DNA from: Paenibacillus sp. OV219
GTDB taxonomy: Bacteria; Bacillota; Bacilli; Paenibacillales; Paenibacillaceae
Direction of reading: 5' to 3'
DNA length: 64,000 nucleotides
Assembly: GCF_900110075.1 (NCBI RefSeq)
Contig: NZ_FOCJ01000009.1
Coordinates: forward strand, 62,001 to 126,000
The stretch's first letter is position 1, and each line of letters starts with the position of its first letter. The notes beneath the pieces were generated by a model. The model made no database searches. It worked only from the letters and a program-made list of their open reading frames with translations, and was not told the origin of the DNA. Of this stretch, positions 1 to 8,836 are shown in pieces. Both the position numbers and the translations under genes were made by a program.

Positions 1-1
1 G

Positions 2-394
2 GCAGGTCTGTCAGAAGTCAGACAGGTCATTTATACGGACGGATCGCTAATTGAAGATGGAGAAAAAGAAGGGGAGAAATGGGTTAGGCAAGGCTTGGAT
101 CACACAGCGATTCTAGTAACCAACGATATGATGGCCATTGGACTAATTAAAGCGTTGAAATCTGCTGGAAAGAAAATTCCGGAAGATATTTCAGTCGCTG
201 GATTCGACGGCACATGGGTGTCTGCCATTGTAGACCCGCCATTAACTAGCGTTGCCCAACCTAAGTTTGAGATGGGGACTTCTGCAATTTCGCTTATTAT
301 GGAAATGTTCCAGTCCCCACTCTCAACGCCACGTAAAATCGTATTAAGTCCAAGGCTTCAGATTGGTGGCACAACGGCCGCAATCCAATCATAG
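2..394 (+). CDS. LacI-family transcriptional regulator, C-terminal part (5' end outside window)
   Basis: The reading frame is open from base 2, so the gene begins to the left of the window and only about 130 residues are visible. They match the effector-binding (periplasmic-binding-protein-like) half of LacI/GalR repressors: the TNDMMAIGLIKAL segment, then IPEDISVAGFDGT and the PPLTSVAQP strand that closes the ligand pocket. The DNA-binding helix-turn-helix is not visible. The gene ends about 100 bp before a strong promoter with a palindromic operator that serves the transporter operon. It may regulate that operon, although the second LacI gene at 9913 is an equally good candidate. The sugar ligand cannot be deduced. 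Confidence 0.85.
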   Translation, partial: AGLSEVRQVIYTDGSLIEDGEKEGEKWVRQGLDHTAILVTNDMMAIGLIKALKSAGKKIPEDISVAGFDGTWVSAIVDPPLTSVAQPKFEMGTSAISLIMEMFQSPLSTPRKIVLSPRLQIGGTTAAIQS

Positions 395-492
395 AACAGG
401 CGATACACAATTCGCCAAACGATGTCGCAGCGCTCGTTCCGAGAGGCAATCGGGCGAGTGCTGATCTCAGGCAACATGTTGTTAATAAATGA

Positions 493-522
493 TTGACAAA
501 CAAATAAACGGTGACCTATTAT
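493..522 (+). promoter_or_regulatory. Sigma-A promoter of the transporter/catabolic operon
   Basis: TTGACA at 493-498 is followed after 18 bp by TATTAT at 517-522, a near-consensus vegetative promoter. Transcription would start near 529, immediately before the operator at 532-550. This leaves an untranslated leader of about 320 nt before the binding-protein gene. The -10 box lies inside a short GTGAC...GTCAC inverted repeat (511-528). Confidence 0.6.
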
Positions 523-531
523 AGTCACATA

Positions 532-550
532 ATCGATTTAGTAAATCGAT
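532..550 (+). promoter_or_regulatory. LacI-type palindromic operator
   Basis: ATCGATTTAGTAAATCGAT is a perfect 9-bp inverted repeat around one central base, placed right at the predicted start of transcription. A second, imperfect copy overlaps it at about 546-564. The left half plus centre reappears as AATCGATTTACTAA at the promoter of the LacI gene at 9913. I infer that the same LacI-family repressor binds both places. Confidence 0.6.
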
Positions 551-773
551 TTAGCAAATCAATCTCACCATCAACATCCAGATATGAACCTCATTTTTCC
601 CACCTAGAACCTTCCCACCTGTAACCTTCCTACTGGACATTCTGATCATCCATCACGAGTCTAAGCTTGTAACTTCTTGAGTACGTTGCGATTACACATT
701 TCCAAGCCCCATGATACGGCATTTAGGAGCAATCAGTTGTTTATCTGATTTGTACAGCGTTGACAGAAGAGTT

Positions 774-788
774 ATGTAAGCGGTACCA
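774..788 (+). promoter_or_regulatory. Catabolite-responsive element (cre) in the operon leader
   Basis: ATGTAAGCGGTACCA matches the CcpA-box consensus WTGNAANCGNWNNCW at every fixed position. It lies about 245 bp downstream of the predicted transcription start and 60 bp before the first gene, a position suited to roadblock repression by CcpA-HPr(Ser-P). It predicts that the operon is shut down on preferred sugars. I see nothing else in the 395-848 gap beyond the promoter and operator listed separately. Confidence 0.55.
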
Positions 789-848
789 CGTTGAAGTTAC
801 ATACCTTGATGACCATGTAGCTTTAAATTTGAAGCTGGGGGAATGAAG

Positions 849-2501
849 ATGAAGGTTTATCGAATGAAAGGTATTGTGGTGATGTTAATCTGTTTTCTAC
901 TGGTTGCTTCGGCTTGCAGCAAGGACAACAGCTCAGATCAAGATAATGCAGCTGCAGCAAAGGGCTTGGGACCGTATGGCAAATTTGACAGTGTAGTTGA
1001 TTTATCCATTGGTAGAAACAATGGTACTCTTGCTGATTCAAGGCTCCCCGAAGGAGAAACATTTACAAATAACTTATATGTCAAACATTTGCTCGATAAG
1101 CTGAATGTAAAGATCTCCTATGCTTTTGAAACCCAAACGGATGAAGCTTATCAGCAAAAAATAAACCTCGCGATTACGAGCAGGGATCTACCAGATGCAT
1201 TTTTTGTAAACGAGCTGCAGCTGCATCAATTGGTTGATGCGAATCTCATCCAAGACCTAACGGATATCTACGATAACACTGCAAGTCCTCTGCTGAAAGA
1301 AATGTATGACAGCTACGATGGACGTGCTTTGAACAGGGCAACGATTGACGGTAAATTATATGGTCTTCCGGGAACCAATTACGGTGGCCAACAAACGATG
1401 ATGTGGATCAGACAGGACTGGTTGGATAAACTGGGCCTTAAGATTCCGAGAACACTTGATGAATTGGAAAAAGTCGCTAAGGCCTTTATCGAACAAGACC
1501 CGGACGGTAACGGTGAAGCGGATACATTGGGGCTAACCGGATCGACAAGACTTGGAGGCGACTGGAACGGCGGGATGGATTTCAATCCAATCTTCGGGGT
1601 TTATAAATCGTTTCCACGGCAATGGATTAAGGATAAAGACGGTAATATCGTATATGGCGGTACACAACCAGAGACGAAAGCGGCATTAGGGAAGCTTCGT
1701 GACTTATACGCCTCGGGTATTATCGATAAACAATTTGCTACCCGTGAAGAAACCGAGGAGGTTGTTGCCAGTGGAAAAGCCGGAATTATATCCGGTCCCT
1801 GGTGGTATGGTTATTGGCCGCTCCCCGATAGCATAAAGCTTAATCCGAAAGCAGAATGGACACCTTTCACGGGTATCACTGATAGTGAAGGTACTATCAA
1901 TATATTTGACCAGGACCCTAGCTCCGACGAATTTTTGGTCGTGAAAAAAGGTTATAAATACCCGGATGCTGTTATTAATGTATTTAATGTGTTTTACGAC
2001 AGCGTGATGTTTGCGGACCCAGAAGCAAAAGATTACTATCGGGGGAAAAACGTGCAAGTATGGCTTTCATGGCCGGTCGGAATGGTGGTTGGAAACAATG
2101 ATACCGTTTTCAATGAACATACGAATCTCAAAACTTGCTGGGATGCTCAAGACGAATCGAAGTGCAGCGAAAGTACCAAGCCTATGTACGAAAGTATGTT
2201 GAAAGAAAAGACGAATCCGAAGCAGGATCAGAACGCATGGGGTGAAAAGAAGTCGAGATATGAAGCGTCTGCGTTAATTACGGATAAGAGCTTCAAAGTC
2301 ACACGAAACGAGTTTTTTGGTAAAACAAAGACGATGATTGATAAAATGGAGATTCTGAATAAGCTCCAGGATGAAACGTTCTTAAACATCGTGTTAGGCC
2401 GGCAATCACTGGACAGCTTCGATGATTTCGCGAAGGAATGGAATAAAATCGGCGGCGCTCAAATTCTAAAGGAAATCAACGAATCGAAAAATGCTAAGTA
2501 A
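849..2501 (+). CDS. Extracellular solute-binding lipoprotein of a carbohydrate ABC transporter (LplA type)
   Basis: A type II signal peptide (hydrophobic VVMLICFLLVASA) ends in Cys-23, which would be lipidated, followed by a Ser/Asp/Asn-rich linker. The mature part of roughly 525 residues has the length and layout of large Paenibacillus family-1 binding proteins (YtcQ/LplA), including the LYGLPG and TMMWIRQDWLDKLGLKIP segments and a DPDGNGEAD calcium-loop-like stretch. I chose the ATG at 849 over the one at 843 because the GGGGGA ribosome site ends at 842. It heads the operon and delivers substrate to the two permeases that follow. No ATPase gene is present, so a shared MsmX-like ATPase is expected elsewhere, as is usual for this transporter class. 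Confidence 0.9.
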   Translation: MKVYRMKGIVVMLICFLLVASACSKDNSSDQDNAAAAKGLGPYGKFDSVVDLSIGRNNGTLADSRLPEGETFTNNLYVKHLLDKLNVKISYAFETQTDEAYQQKINLAITSRDLPDAFFVNELQLHQLVDANLIQDLTDIYDNTASPLLKEMYDSYDGRALNRATIDGKLYGLPGTNYGGQQTMMWIRQDWLDKLGLKIPRTLDELEKVAKAFIEQDPDGNGEADTLGLTGSTRLGGDWNGGMDFNPIFGVYKSFPRQWIKDKDGNIVYGGTQPETKAALGKLRDLYASGIIDKQFATREETEEVVASGKAGIISGPWWYGYWPLPDSIKLNPKAEWTPFTGITDSEGTINIFDQDPSSDEFLVVKKGYKYPDAVINVFNVFYDSVMFADPEAKDYYRGKNVQVWLSWPVGMVVGNNDTVFNEHTNLKTCWDAQDESKCSESTKPMYESMLKEKTNPKQDQNAWGEKKSRYEASALITDKSFKVTRNEFFGKTKTMIDKMEILNKLQDETFLNIVLGRQSLDSFDDFAKEWNKIGGAQILKEINESKNAK

Positions 2502-2541
2502 GCGATTACAATGTCATTGCTAAAAGAAATGGAGGTTATTG

Positions 2542-2567
2542 GGCGCATAGCTGTTTGGGTATGCGCC
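2542..2567 (+). other. Intercistronic hairpin between binding protein and permease genes
   Basis: GGCGCATA (2542-2549) pairs perfectly with TATGCGCC (2560-2567) around a 10-nt loop, with no T-run after it. It lies in the 100-bp gap before the first permease. Such hairpins commonly stabilise the upstream message and keep binding protein in excess of the membrane subunits; that role is inferred here. Confidence 0.5.
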
Positions 2568-2600
2568 TCCTACCTTCAATGACTCTATGGAGGAACGGTA

Positions 2601-3491
2601 ATGAAAAATAAAGCCTTTATCATGCACTATCATTTGATGCTGCTTCCCGGAGTTATTCTATTGACTATTTTCTCAGCGATCCCTGTTGCCGGAATCGTCA
2701 TTGCCTTTGAGAATTTCATCCCTGGGAAAGAACTATTGAAACAGGAATGGATCGGATGGGGTAATTTTGAGTTTATGTTCTCAATCCCGGACATTAAACA
2801 AGTATTTTTCAATACGATTCTGATCGCTGTTCTGAAAATCATTGCGAGTACAATCGTTCCCGTTGTCTTCGCGCTTCTGATTAATGAGGTGCGGTCAAGT
2901 GGGTTCAAACGTATGGCGCAAACGATCGTTTATCTTCCGCATTTTTTTTCTTGGGTCATATTAGCGGGTATTTTTATTACTATGTTTTCCCTGGACGGTA
3001 TGATCAATCAAATCATTATGTTCTTCGGCGGAGAGCCGGTCATGTTTATGGCCAGTAATATTTGGTTCAGGTTCATTATTATTGCGACCGATACCTGGAA
3101 GGAATTTGGTTTTGACGCCATTGTTTATTTAGCAGCGTTAACTGGAATTAATCCTGTCTTATACGAAGCGGCAGAGATTGATGGGGCTAAACGATTTCAT
3201 CAGCTCATTCATATTACGCTTCCGGGCATTACACCAACCATCCTATTGCTGTTGACGCTTAGTCTTGGAAACGTTCTCAATGCTGGTTTCGATCAGATCT
3301 TTACGATGTATAATCCATTGGTCTACCATAGCGGGGATATTATCGATACCTATGTATACAGGCTCGGCATTTTGCAAGCGAAGTATGGCCTTGCTACTGC
3401 GACCGGGTTGCTCAAATCGGTCGTTGCGATTATTTTGATTATTATCTCCTACAGGTTGGCTGCGAAATATGCCAATTATCGTATATTTTAA
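2601..3491 (+). CDS. ABC transporter permease, LplB/YteP type
   Basis: This 296-residue polytopic membrane protein has about six hydrophobic segments. Its cytoplasmic EAA loop reads YEAAEIDGAKRFHQLIHI followed by TLPGI, the site where an ABC ATPase docks. The N-terminal YHLMLLPGVILLTIFSAIPV segment is typical of the first permease of Lpl/Ytc oligosaccharide importers. A GGAGGAA ribosome site precedes the ATG. It forms the translocation channel with the permease 20 bp downstream. Confidence 0.92.
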   Translation: MKNKAFIMHYHLMLLPGVILLTIFSAIPVAGIVIAFENFIPGKELLKQEWIGWGNFEFMFSIPDIKQVFFNTILIAVLKIIASTIVPVVFALLINEVRSSGFKRMAQTIVYLPHFFSWVILAGIFITMFSLDGMINQIIMFFGGEPVMFMASNIWFRFIIIATDTWKEFGFDAIVYLAALTGINPVLYEAAEIDGAKRFHQLIHITLPGITPTILLLLTLSLGNVLNAGFDQIFTMYNPLVYHSGDIIDTYVYRLGILQAKYGLATATGLLKSVVAIILIIISYRLAAKYANYRIF

Positions 3492-3511
3492 CAGCAAGGG
3501 GGTGTTCATAA

Positions 3512-4405
3512 ATGGTAAGGAACAAATCGTTTACCAATCGACTTATTAATTTTTCCCTGATCTCAATATTAATCTTGATCTGCTGCTTATGCTTGATTCC
3601 AGTACTGAATGCCATTGCCTTGTCTTTCAGTGGAAGAGCTGCAGCGAATGCGGGAAGGGTCTATCTGCTCCCCATAGATTTCAATTTGACCTCTTACCGT
3701 AAAATTATCGAGGACAATGGATTTATGGATGCCTTTCTTATTTCTGTGAAGAGAGTATTGCTCGGATGCTCCGTCCAGTTTGTGCTGACTACCATGATGG
3801 CTTATCCATTATCGAAGGATGCCAAACATTTTCCATCAAGAAATATATACATGTGGTACATGATTTTTTTCATGCTGTTCTCCGGCGGGCTTATCCCTCT
3901 TTATATCCTTGTTACATCACTTGGACTGGGGAATTCGATTTGGTCGCTGATCTTGCCCGGAGCTGTACCCATATTCTCCGTCATTCTTCTCATGAATTTC
4001 TTCCGCAGTCTGCCTAAAGAAATGGATGAAGCCGCTATGATGGACGGCGCCGGACCTTGGAATACACTTCTGTTTATTTATGTTCCCTTGTCCTTGCCTG
4101 CCGTAGCGACAGTTACATTGTTCAGTATTGTAGGGCATTGGAATGCATTCTTTGACGGATTGATCTATATGAGCAGGCCTGAGCTTTATCCATTGCAGAC
4201 CTATATTCAACAGCTAGTGTTTAAGATTGATATGGAGAGTCTAAGCAAAATGTCAACGGAGCAGGTCAAAGAATACATGCAGACATCCGATCGAACATTG
4301 AATTCAGCCAAACTAATTGTCGCCATGCTGCCTATATTGATCATTTATCCTTTTCTGCAAAGATATTTCGTCAAAGGTATCGTTCTAGGATCGGTGAAAG
4401 AATAA
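3512..4405 (+). CDS. ABC transporter permease, YtcP/LplC type
   Basis: This 297-residue second permease of the importer has six predicted membrane spans. Its EAA loop (MDEAAMMDGAGPWNTLLFIY then VPLSLP) is of the MalG type, and the C-terminus LQRYFVKGIVLGSVKE is nearly invariant in this subfamily. It is translated from an ATG after an AAGGGGGTG ribosome site, 20 bp after the first permease. It is followed within 22 bp by the next gene, so the transporter and enzymes are almost certainly co-transcribed. Confidence 0.92.
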   Translation: MVRNKSFTNRLINFSLISILILICCLCLIPVLNAIALSFSGRAAANAGRVYLLPIDFNLTSYRKIIEDNGFMDAFLISVKRVLLGCSVQFVLTTMMAYPLSKDAKHFPSRNIYMWYMIFFMLFSGGLIPLYILVTSLGLGNSIWSLILPGAVPIFSVILLMNFFRSLPKEMDEAAMMDGAGPWNTLLFIYVPLSLPAVATVTLFSIVGHWNAFFDGLIYMSRPELYPLQTYIQQLVFKIDMESLSKMSTEQVKEYMQTSDRTLNSAKLIVAMLPILIIYPFLQRYFVKGIVLGSVKE

Positions 4406-4427
4406 TCAACGGTGGGAGGTGTTTCGA

Positions 4428-5810
4428 ATGGAAAGAGTGCAAATCAACAATTTGGGGATTCCCCCATTGGCCGGTCTGAGCAGTTATGAGGATGCATGCA
4501 AACCGGGTTACAGCGTGGATCATAACGTGGAATTGCTTAAGCGCTATAATTACGCGGAATCAAGGCTGAATCAGATTTTCGCAGCACATCTGCCCAGCAC
4601 ACCGGAATGGGAAGTGAAATGCGCCTTCAGCTTGTATATGTGGCAGGATGCCGACCATAGTGCTCAGCTTCGCAAGCGGGTATCGGAAATGCGTGAACCT
4701 CCTTTACAGCTTGATAGGGTGCCAGATCCGAAACTTCAAAAGTTCTTTGATGAAGTCATTCGTGCGGAGAACACCGTGGAACTTCTAGTCGGCATATTTC
4801 GGGTCGTTAAACCTGAATTGATACGTTCATTTCAGAAGCACCTTTCGGAAACGAACCCGATTATTGATCATCCGACCTGCCGTGTGTTAAAAAACCTATT
4901 GCGCGAAGAGGAAGAAATGGTCGCGTGGGGAGAAGCGGCGATTGAGGCGCTGACCGAAACTGAATATAGTCGAAGAAATGCAGTCGAATGGGAGGCGCAT
5001 CTACGCTCATTTCTTCATCATTGTTCAGGAATTAGCGGCGACTTAGCTGCGCCTGAAGGTTTTGCATTGCCTCAAGCTCGTTCAGATGGATCAGAGTATA
5101 TCATGGATCTTATCCCTCAGCGCGATAGCCGGTTTATCGATCAATTTAACCAGTCGGCATTAATCGATCAATATTATCGGGATGAAACACTAGATTATGA
5201 TGAGAGGACGTACGCCCTGCTCTATAAACGGCTTCGCGAAATGGATGTACCGGAGTACATGGCTCCATTTATCTATAATGTCAAAGACAAGCCATGGGAC
5301 TATTATGTGGATCAGAGTCGGCAGCTTTGGGATGAATGCCGACATTCCATGATGGGGGAAATCGGACTTTACCGGGATGGAGTACCTTTCTACAAGTATC
5401 CGATTGATATAAAAACGTCTTATAATGCCGCGACGAAATTGACCCAATCCGAAGCACATCTCAACCTGCTCGGTGTTGAGCTCGGACTGATGGCCAAAGA
5501 AACAGGCAAAAGGTACGAATGGATCATAGCTCAGGGCTCCTGCAACGATTTTGGCGTAGCCTGTCAGGATTATGATTGGGCAGATGAAGTGTTACATACC
5601 CAGATCGGTCGAAAATGGTTGACACCGGTTTACGGTTCGCTGGAAAACATTCAAACGATGTATGACCAGATAAGGCCTAAGGTGCTGGAGTTTTATAAGG
5701 ATGCAAGCGCATTGTCAGATCAACAGGAATGGTGGTCCGACTTTATTCAAGAAATCCGTGAGAATCGCGACAAATTAAAAACGGCGTTCACGAACGTCCA
5801 CAATAACTAA
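4428..5810 (+). CDS. Conserved protein of unknown function, possibly ferritin-like, in the catabolic operon
   Basis: The 460-residue protein is soluble, with no signal peptide or membrane span. I do not recognise a named family. The first 180 residues are strongly helical and rich in spaced acidic and His residues: EWEVKCAFSLYMWQDADHSAQLRKRV, then RAENTVELLVGIF, then IIDHPTCRVLKNLLREEEEMVAWGEA. This E...H / E...EH pattern recalls four-helix ferritin-like metal-binding bundles; that is inference only. The C-terminal half contains DKPWDYYVDQSRQLWDE. ATG 4428 sits 6 bp after GGGAGGTG, so the earlier GTG inside the ribosome site was not used. Its place between permease and dehydratase suggests a catabolic enzyme acting with the dioxygenases. 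Confidence 0.7.
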   Translation: MERVQINNLGIPPLAGLSSYEDACKPGYSVDHNVELLKRYNYAESRLNQIFAAHLPSTPEWEVKCAFSLYMWQDADHSAQLRKRVSEMREPPLQLDRVPDPKLQKFFDEVIRAENTVELLVGIFRVVKPELIRSFQKHLSETNPIIDHPTCRVLKNLLREEEEMVAWGEAAIEALTETEYSRRNAVEWEAHLRSFLHHCSGISGDLAAPEGFALPQARSDGSEYIMDLIPQRDSRFIDQFNQSALIDQYYRDETLDYDERTYALLYKRLREMDVPEYMAPFIYNVKDKPWDYYVDQSRQLWDECRHSMMGEIGLYRDGVPFYKYPIDIKTSYNAATKLTQSEAHLNLLGVELGLMAKETGKRYEWIIAQGSCNDFGVACQDYDWADEVLHTQIGRKWLTPVYGSLENIQTMYDQIRPKVLEFYKDASALSDQQEWWSDFIQEIRENRDKLKTAFTNVHNN

Positions 5811-5826
5811 TTAGGAGGATTTGCAG

Positions 5827-6987
5827 ATGAAAATTACAGCTATAAAAACGATTGTTGTAAATGCGAATACGAAGAACTGGATTTTTGTAAAGGTTGAAAC
5901 CGATGAAGGACTAGTCGGATGGGGAGAAGCTTCTCTAGAGCATAGAGTTAAGAGTGTAGTAGGCTGTATCGAGGATTTATCCCATTATATTATTGGCCAA
6001 GACCCGACACGCATTGAGTATCTTTATCAAATCATGTACCGTCAACCTTTCTGGCGTGCCGGCGTTATTGGAATGAGTGCACTCAGCGGAATTGAAATGG
6101 CTTGTTGGGATATATTCGGGAAGAGTCTAAATATGCCTGTCTATAAGCTGCTTGGAGGTAAAGTCCGAGACAAAATTCGGATGTATGATCACCCAGGCGG
6201 CGGAAACGCCGATATTGTCTATTTTAAAGAAACAGTAGAATCGATGACGGAGAACGCCATTAAGTCTGTTGAAGATGGCTATACAGCGATTAAGATTATG
6301 GTTGTCCCGAGAACCGAGCTGCTCGATGGACATAAAGTGCTCAATCACGCGCAAACACTGATGGAATCCATTCGTAACGCTGTTGGGGATGACATCGATA
6401 TTATGGTCGATTTTCATGGTAGGACTACTCCCGATATGGCTATACAATATGCGAAAGTATTGGCGCCCTACAGACCGTTCTTTATTGAGGAGCCCTGCCT
6501 GCCAGACAATGTGTTAGGCATGGTAAAGGTATCCGAAAACACGGATATCCCGATTGCGACAGGCGAACGGTTGGTGACGCGCTTTCAATTCCGGGAGCTG
6601 CTTGAGAAGGGTGCTGTAGCGGTAATTCAACCGAATATTAGCCATTGTGGCGGTTTGTGGGAAGCGAAAAAAATAGCGGCGATGGCGGAAACCTACTACG
6701 TCAGTGTCGCGCCGCATAATCCACTCGGACCGGTTACAACAGCAGCCTCCATTGCCTTTGCCACAAGTACGCCGAATTGGCTTATCCAGGAATCCTTCCG
6801 CAAGGACGTGCCTTGGAGAGATGAGGTTGTAATTAACCCGGTCCAAATAGAGAAGGGTTATGTCATTCCATCAGAACGTCCAGGGTTAGGGGTCGAAGTT
6901 GATGAGAAGGCAGCGGCTAAATACCCATTCAAACAAGATGCATTCATGAGGTATTTTAACGATGACGGTTCAGTTGGCGATTTTTAA
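5827..6987 (+). CDS. Enolase-superfamily sugar-acid dehydratase, galactonate dehydratase-like
   Basis: This 386-residue mandelate racemase/muconate lactonizing enzyme family member closely parallels D-galactonate dehydratase (DgoD) along its length: IVGW-type capping domain, LLGGKVRDKIRMY, and the barrel motifs. Metal ligands are Asp195, Glu221 and Glu247. His197 (VDFHGRTT) and His297 (VAPHNPLGP) correspond to the general acid/base pair of DgoD. These enzymes remove water from an aldonate to give a 2-keto-3-deoxy acid. One position differs from DgoD: QPNISH where DgoD has QPDLSH. ATG 5827 lies 6 bp after AGGAGGAT. The following aldolase-family gene would cleave the product. Substrate specificity (galactonate, gluconate or another acid) is not certain. 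Confidence 0.88.
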   Translation: MKITAIKTIVVNANTKNWIFVKVETDEGLVGWGEASLEHRVKSVVGCIEDLSHYIIGQDPTRIEYLYQIMYRQPFWRAGVIGMSALSGIEMACWDIFGKSLNMPVYKLLGGKVRDKIRMYDHPGGGNADIVYFKETVESMTENAIKSVEDGYTAIKIMVVPRTELLDGHKVLNHAQTLMESIRNAVGDDIDIMVDFHGRTTPDMAIQYAKVLAPYRPFFIEEPCLPDNVLGMVKVSENTDIPIATGERLVTRFQFRELLEKGAVAVIQPNISHCGGLWEAKKIAAMAETYYVSVAPHNPLGPVTTAASIAFATSTPNWLIQESFRKDVPWRDEVVINPVQIEKGYVIPSERPGLGVEVDEKAAAKYPFKQDAFMRYFNDDGSVGDF

Positions 6988-7013
6988 GATAATAACCAAA
7001 AGGGGATATCAAG

Positions 7014-7901
7014 ATGAAGCATGAAGGCGTATATACTGCATTAATAACACCTTTCCATGAGGATGGACGAATAGATTTTGAAGCTATGGAGAATCATGTC
7101 GATTTTCTTGTGCGCAAAGGAGTTAACGGGATTTTTCCGAATGGAACAACTGGAGAAATGCCTTTGCTTTCAATAGAAGAAAGAAAACAAGTGGCGGAGC
7201 TTGTCGTTCGTGTTGTTGATAAACGTGTACCGGTGGTTGTCCATGTAGGGGATATATCGACTCAGCGTACGATAGAATTGGCACAGCATGCTGAGAAAAT
7301 TGGTGCGAACGGCATCTCTGCTATATGTCCGTACTTCTATGGCGTTGATGACAAGGAGATTATCGGACATTATCACCAGATTTCGAAAGCGGTTTCAGAT
7401 GATTTCTTCATATTTGCCTATACGATCCCAAGCAACGGCCGGAATCACATTACTCCTCAAACGATGCTGGAGCTGTGGAACTCAACTCCGAATATTCGTG
7501 GACTCAAAAACAGCTCGGATAACTTCTCGGAAATGCAGCGCTTATTGAATCTTGCTCCTGAAGGTTTTTCATTAATGATGGGTCCGGATCACCTCTTTCT
7601 TGCCGGTCTTCATATTGGGGCAGCAGGTAATGTATCGGGACTTTCCAATGCTTTCCCGGAATTTTACGTCAGATTATTCGAGTTATTCAAGCAGGGGAAC
7701 TATGCAGAGGCGAAAAAAGAGCAGCGTAAAATTGAAGAGCTGGTACATGTCCTCCGTTCCGGCGCAAAGCCTTCTCTAATTAAACGCAGTGTCGATTATC
7801 GTGGATTAGTAGGCGGTTATGTAAGAGCACCGCTTAGTAATATCTCGCAAGATGAAGTTACACAATTGTATAAACAACTGGAAAAAATAGAAGCCATGTA
7901 A
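7014..7901 (+). CDS. DHDPS/N-acetylneuraminate lyase-family aldolase (probable 2-keto-3-deoxy acid lyase)
   Basis: The 295-residue (beta/alpha)8 barrel belongs to the dihydrodipicolinate synthase superfamily. The pyruvate-binding GTTGE motif is at residues 44-48, the proton-relay tyrosine is Tyr136 (FAYTIP) and the Schiff-base lysine is Lys165 (RGLKNSS). Members outside lysine biosynthesis cleave 2-keto-3-deoxy sugar acids to pyruvate and an aldehyde. Next to a galactonate-dehydratase-like gene (26 bp apart) this is the most natural role. It is probably not DapA because no lysine-pathway genes are nearby. A plausible start has a GGGG-containing ribosome site. Confidence 0.87.
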   Translation: MKHEGVYTALITPFHEDGRIDFEAMENHVDFLVRKGVNGIFPNGTTGEMPLLSIEERKQVAELVVRVVDKRVPVVVHVGDISTQRTIELAQHAEKIGANGISAICPYFYGVDDKEIIGHYHQISKAVSDDFFIFAYTIPSNGRNHITPQTMLELWNSTPNIRGLKNSSDNFSEMQRLLNLAPEGFSLMMGPDHLFLAGLHIGAAGNVSGLSNAFPEFYVRLFELFKQGNYAEAKKEQRKIEELVHVLRSGAKPSLIKRSVDYRGLVGGYVRAPLSNISQDEVTQLYKQLEKIEAM

Positions 7902-7915
7902 AGGAGAGACAGCAA

Positions 7916-8797
7916 ATGACCGTTCAAAGTATTGATTTATCATTGCATATCGCTGAGTTTAAACAAAATGGGTTTACGGTTTTTAAGCAGCTTATCGATC
8001 AGAAGCAAGTTTCAATTTGGAAAGAGAAAATTCCTCAAATCCGGGAAGAAATCTTCGGCGAGCAAGTCAAAAGTCATTATACGGTTTCAGATATGGTGGA
8101 ACGATATCCGACGATGATGCTCCCTCTAACGGCGAACCCTGTCATTCTCGATTTTATGGAATCGGTTATGGGGCCTTTCATTCAAATTGGCGATAATAAT
8201 TTAAACATGTTCGCTCCAGTAGCCAAAGAGGATGTATTGAATGAAGTAAACGGTTGGCACCGGGATATGTACGCATTTGTACCTACAGGTACAGATTATC
8301 AAATCCCGCGGCAAGTGTTGGCATTAACTTATCTTGAAGATATGACTGAGGAAACTGGACCCCTCCGTGTCCTCGCGGGCACCCATAGGAAAGAAACGGT
8401 TATGACTGCGGAAGAAAAGAGTAAACCTCATCCAGATGAGGAGCTTCTTTCCTTAAAGTCCGGTGATGTCATTGTATTCTCAGGTCTGTTGCATTCAGGA
8501 ACCGTTAATACTTCCGATCGGTATCGCTTACTGATGGGTGGCATGTACACCTACTCTTGGTATAAACATGATTGTAATTTTAACGGGCCTAATATACAGC
8601 GATTAATTGAGCAAGCGACAGAACGAAATGATCGTCGGATGCTGCGTTTGCTAGGTGGTTATGGTGAAGTGGAGCAACGAAGAACGAACTCCGGATTTAC
8701 CTTAGCGGATGAAACACAATGGAAGAAATGGATTGCTGAGGATAAAGCTGCCCTTAAGGGTCCGGGGGATTGGTGGAGAACCCCTCAAGGTACCTAA
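7916..8797 (+). CDS. Phytanoyl-CoA dioxygenase (PhyH)-family Fe(II)/2-oxoglutarate oxygenase 1
   Basis: The 293-residue double-stranded beta-helix protein has the iron triad His115-x-Asp117 (GWHRDMYAF) and His193 (LLHSGTVN). An arginine about ten residues after the distal His (Arg202 or Arg204) would bind 2-oxoglutarate. PhyH-family enzymes hydroxylate varied small molecules using O2 and 2-oxoglutarate. It follows the aldolase by 14 bp and is the first of three paralogous-family members in this cluster. They are too divergent to be recent duplicates, so they probably act on different intermediates. Confidence 0.87.
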   Translation: MTVQSIDLSLHIAEFKQNGFTVFKQLIDQKQVSIWKEKIPQIREEIFGEQVKSHYTVSDMVERYPTMMLPLTANPVILDFMESVMGPFIQIGDNNLNMFAPVAKEDVLNEVNGWHRDMYAFVPTGTDYQIPRQVLALTYLEDMTEETGPLRVLAGTHRKETVMTAEEKSKPHPDEELLSLKSGDVIVFSGLLHSGTVNTSDRYRLLMGGMYTYSWYKHDCNFNGPNIQRLIEQATERNDRRMLRLLGGYGEVEQRRTNSGFTLADETQWKKWIAEDKAALKGPGDWWRTPQGT

Positions 8798-8836
8798 CTG
8801 TAGTTACCACAAAACTGGAAATGGGGGAAATGGGAA

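Noticed and set aside
7014-7901. Assignment as dapA of lysine biosynthesis
   Set aside because: Family motifs fit, but the neighbours are catabolic and the dehydratase next to it makes a 2-keto-3-deoxy acid lyase more likely.
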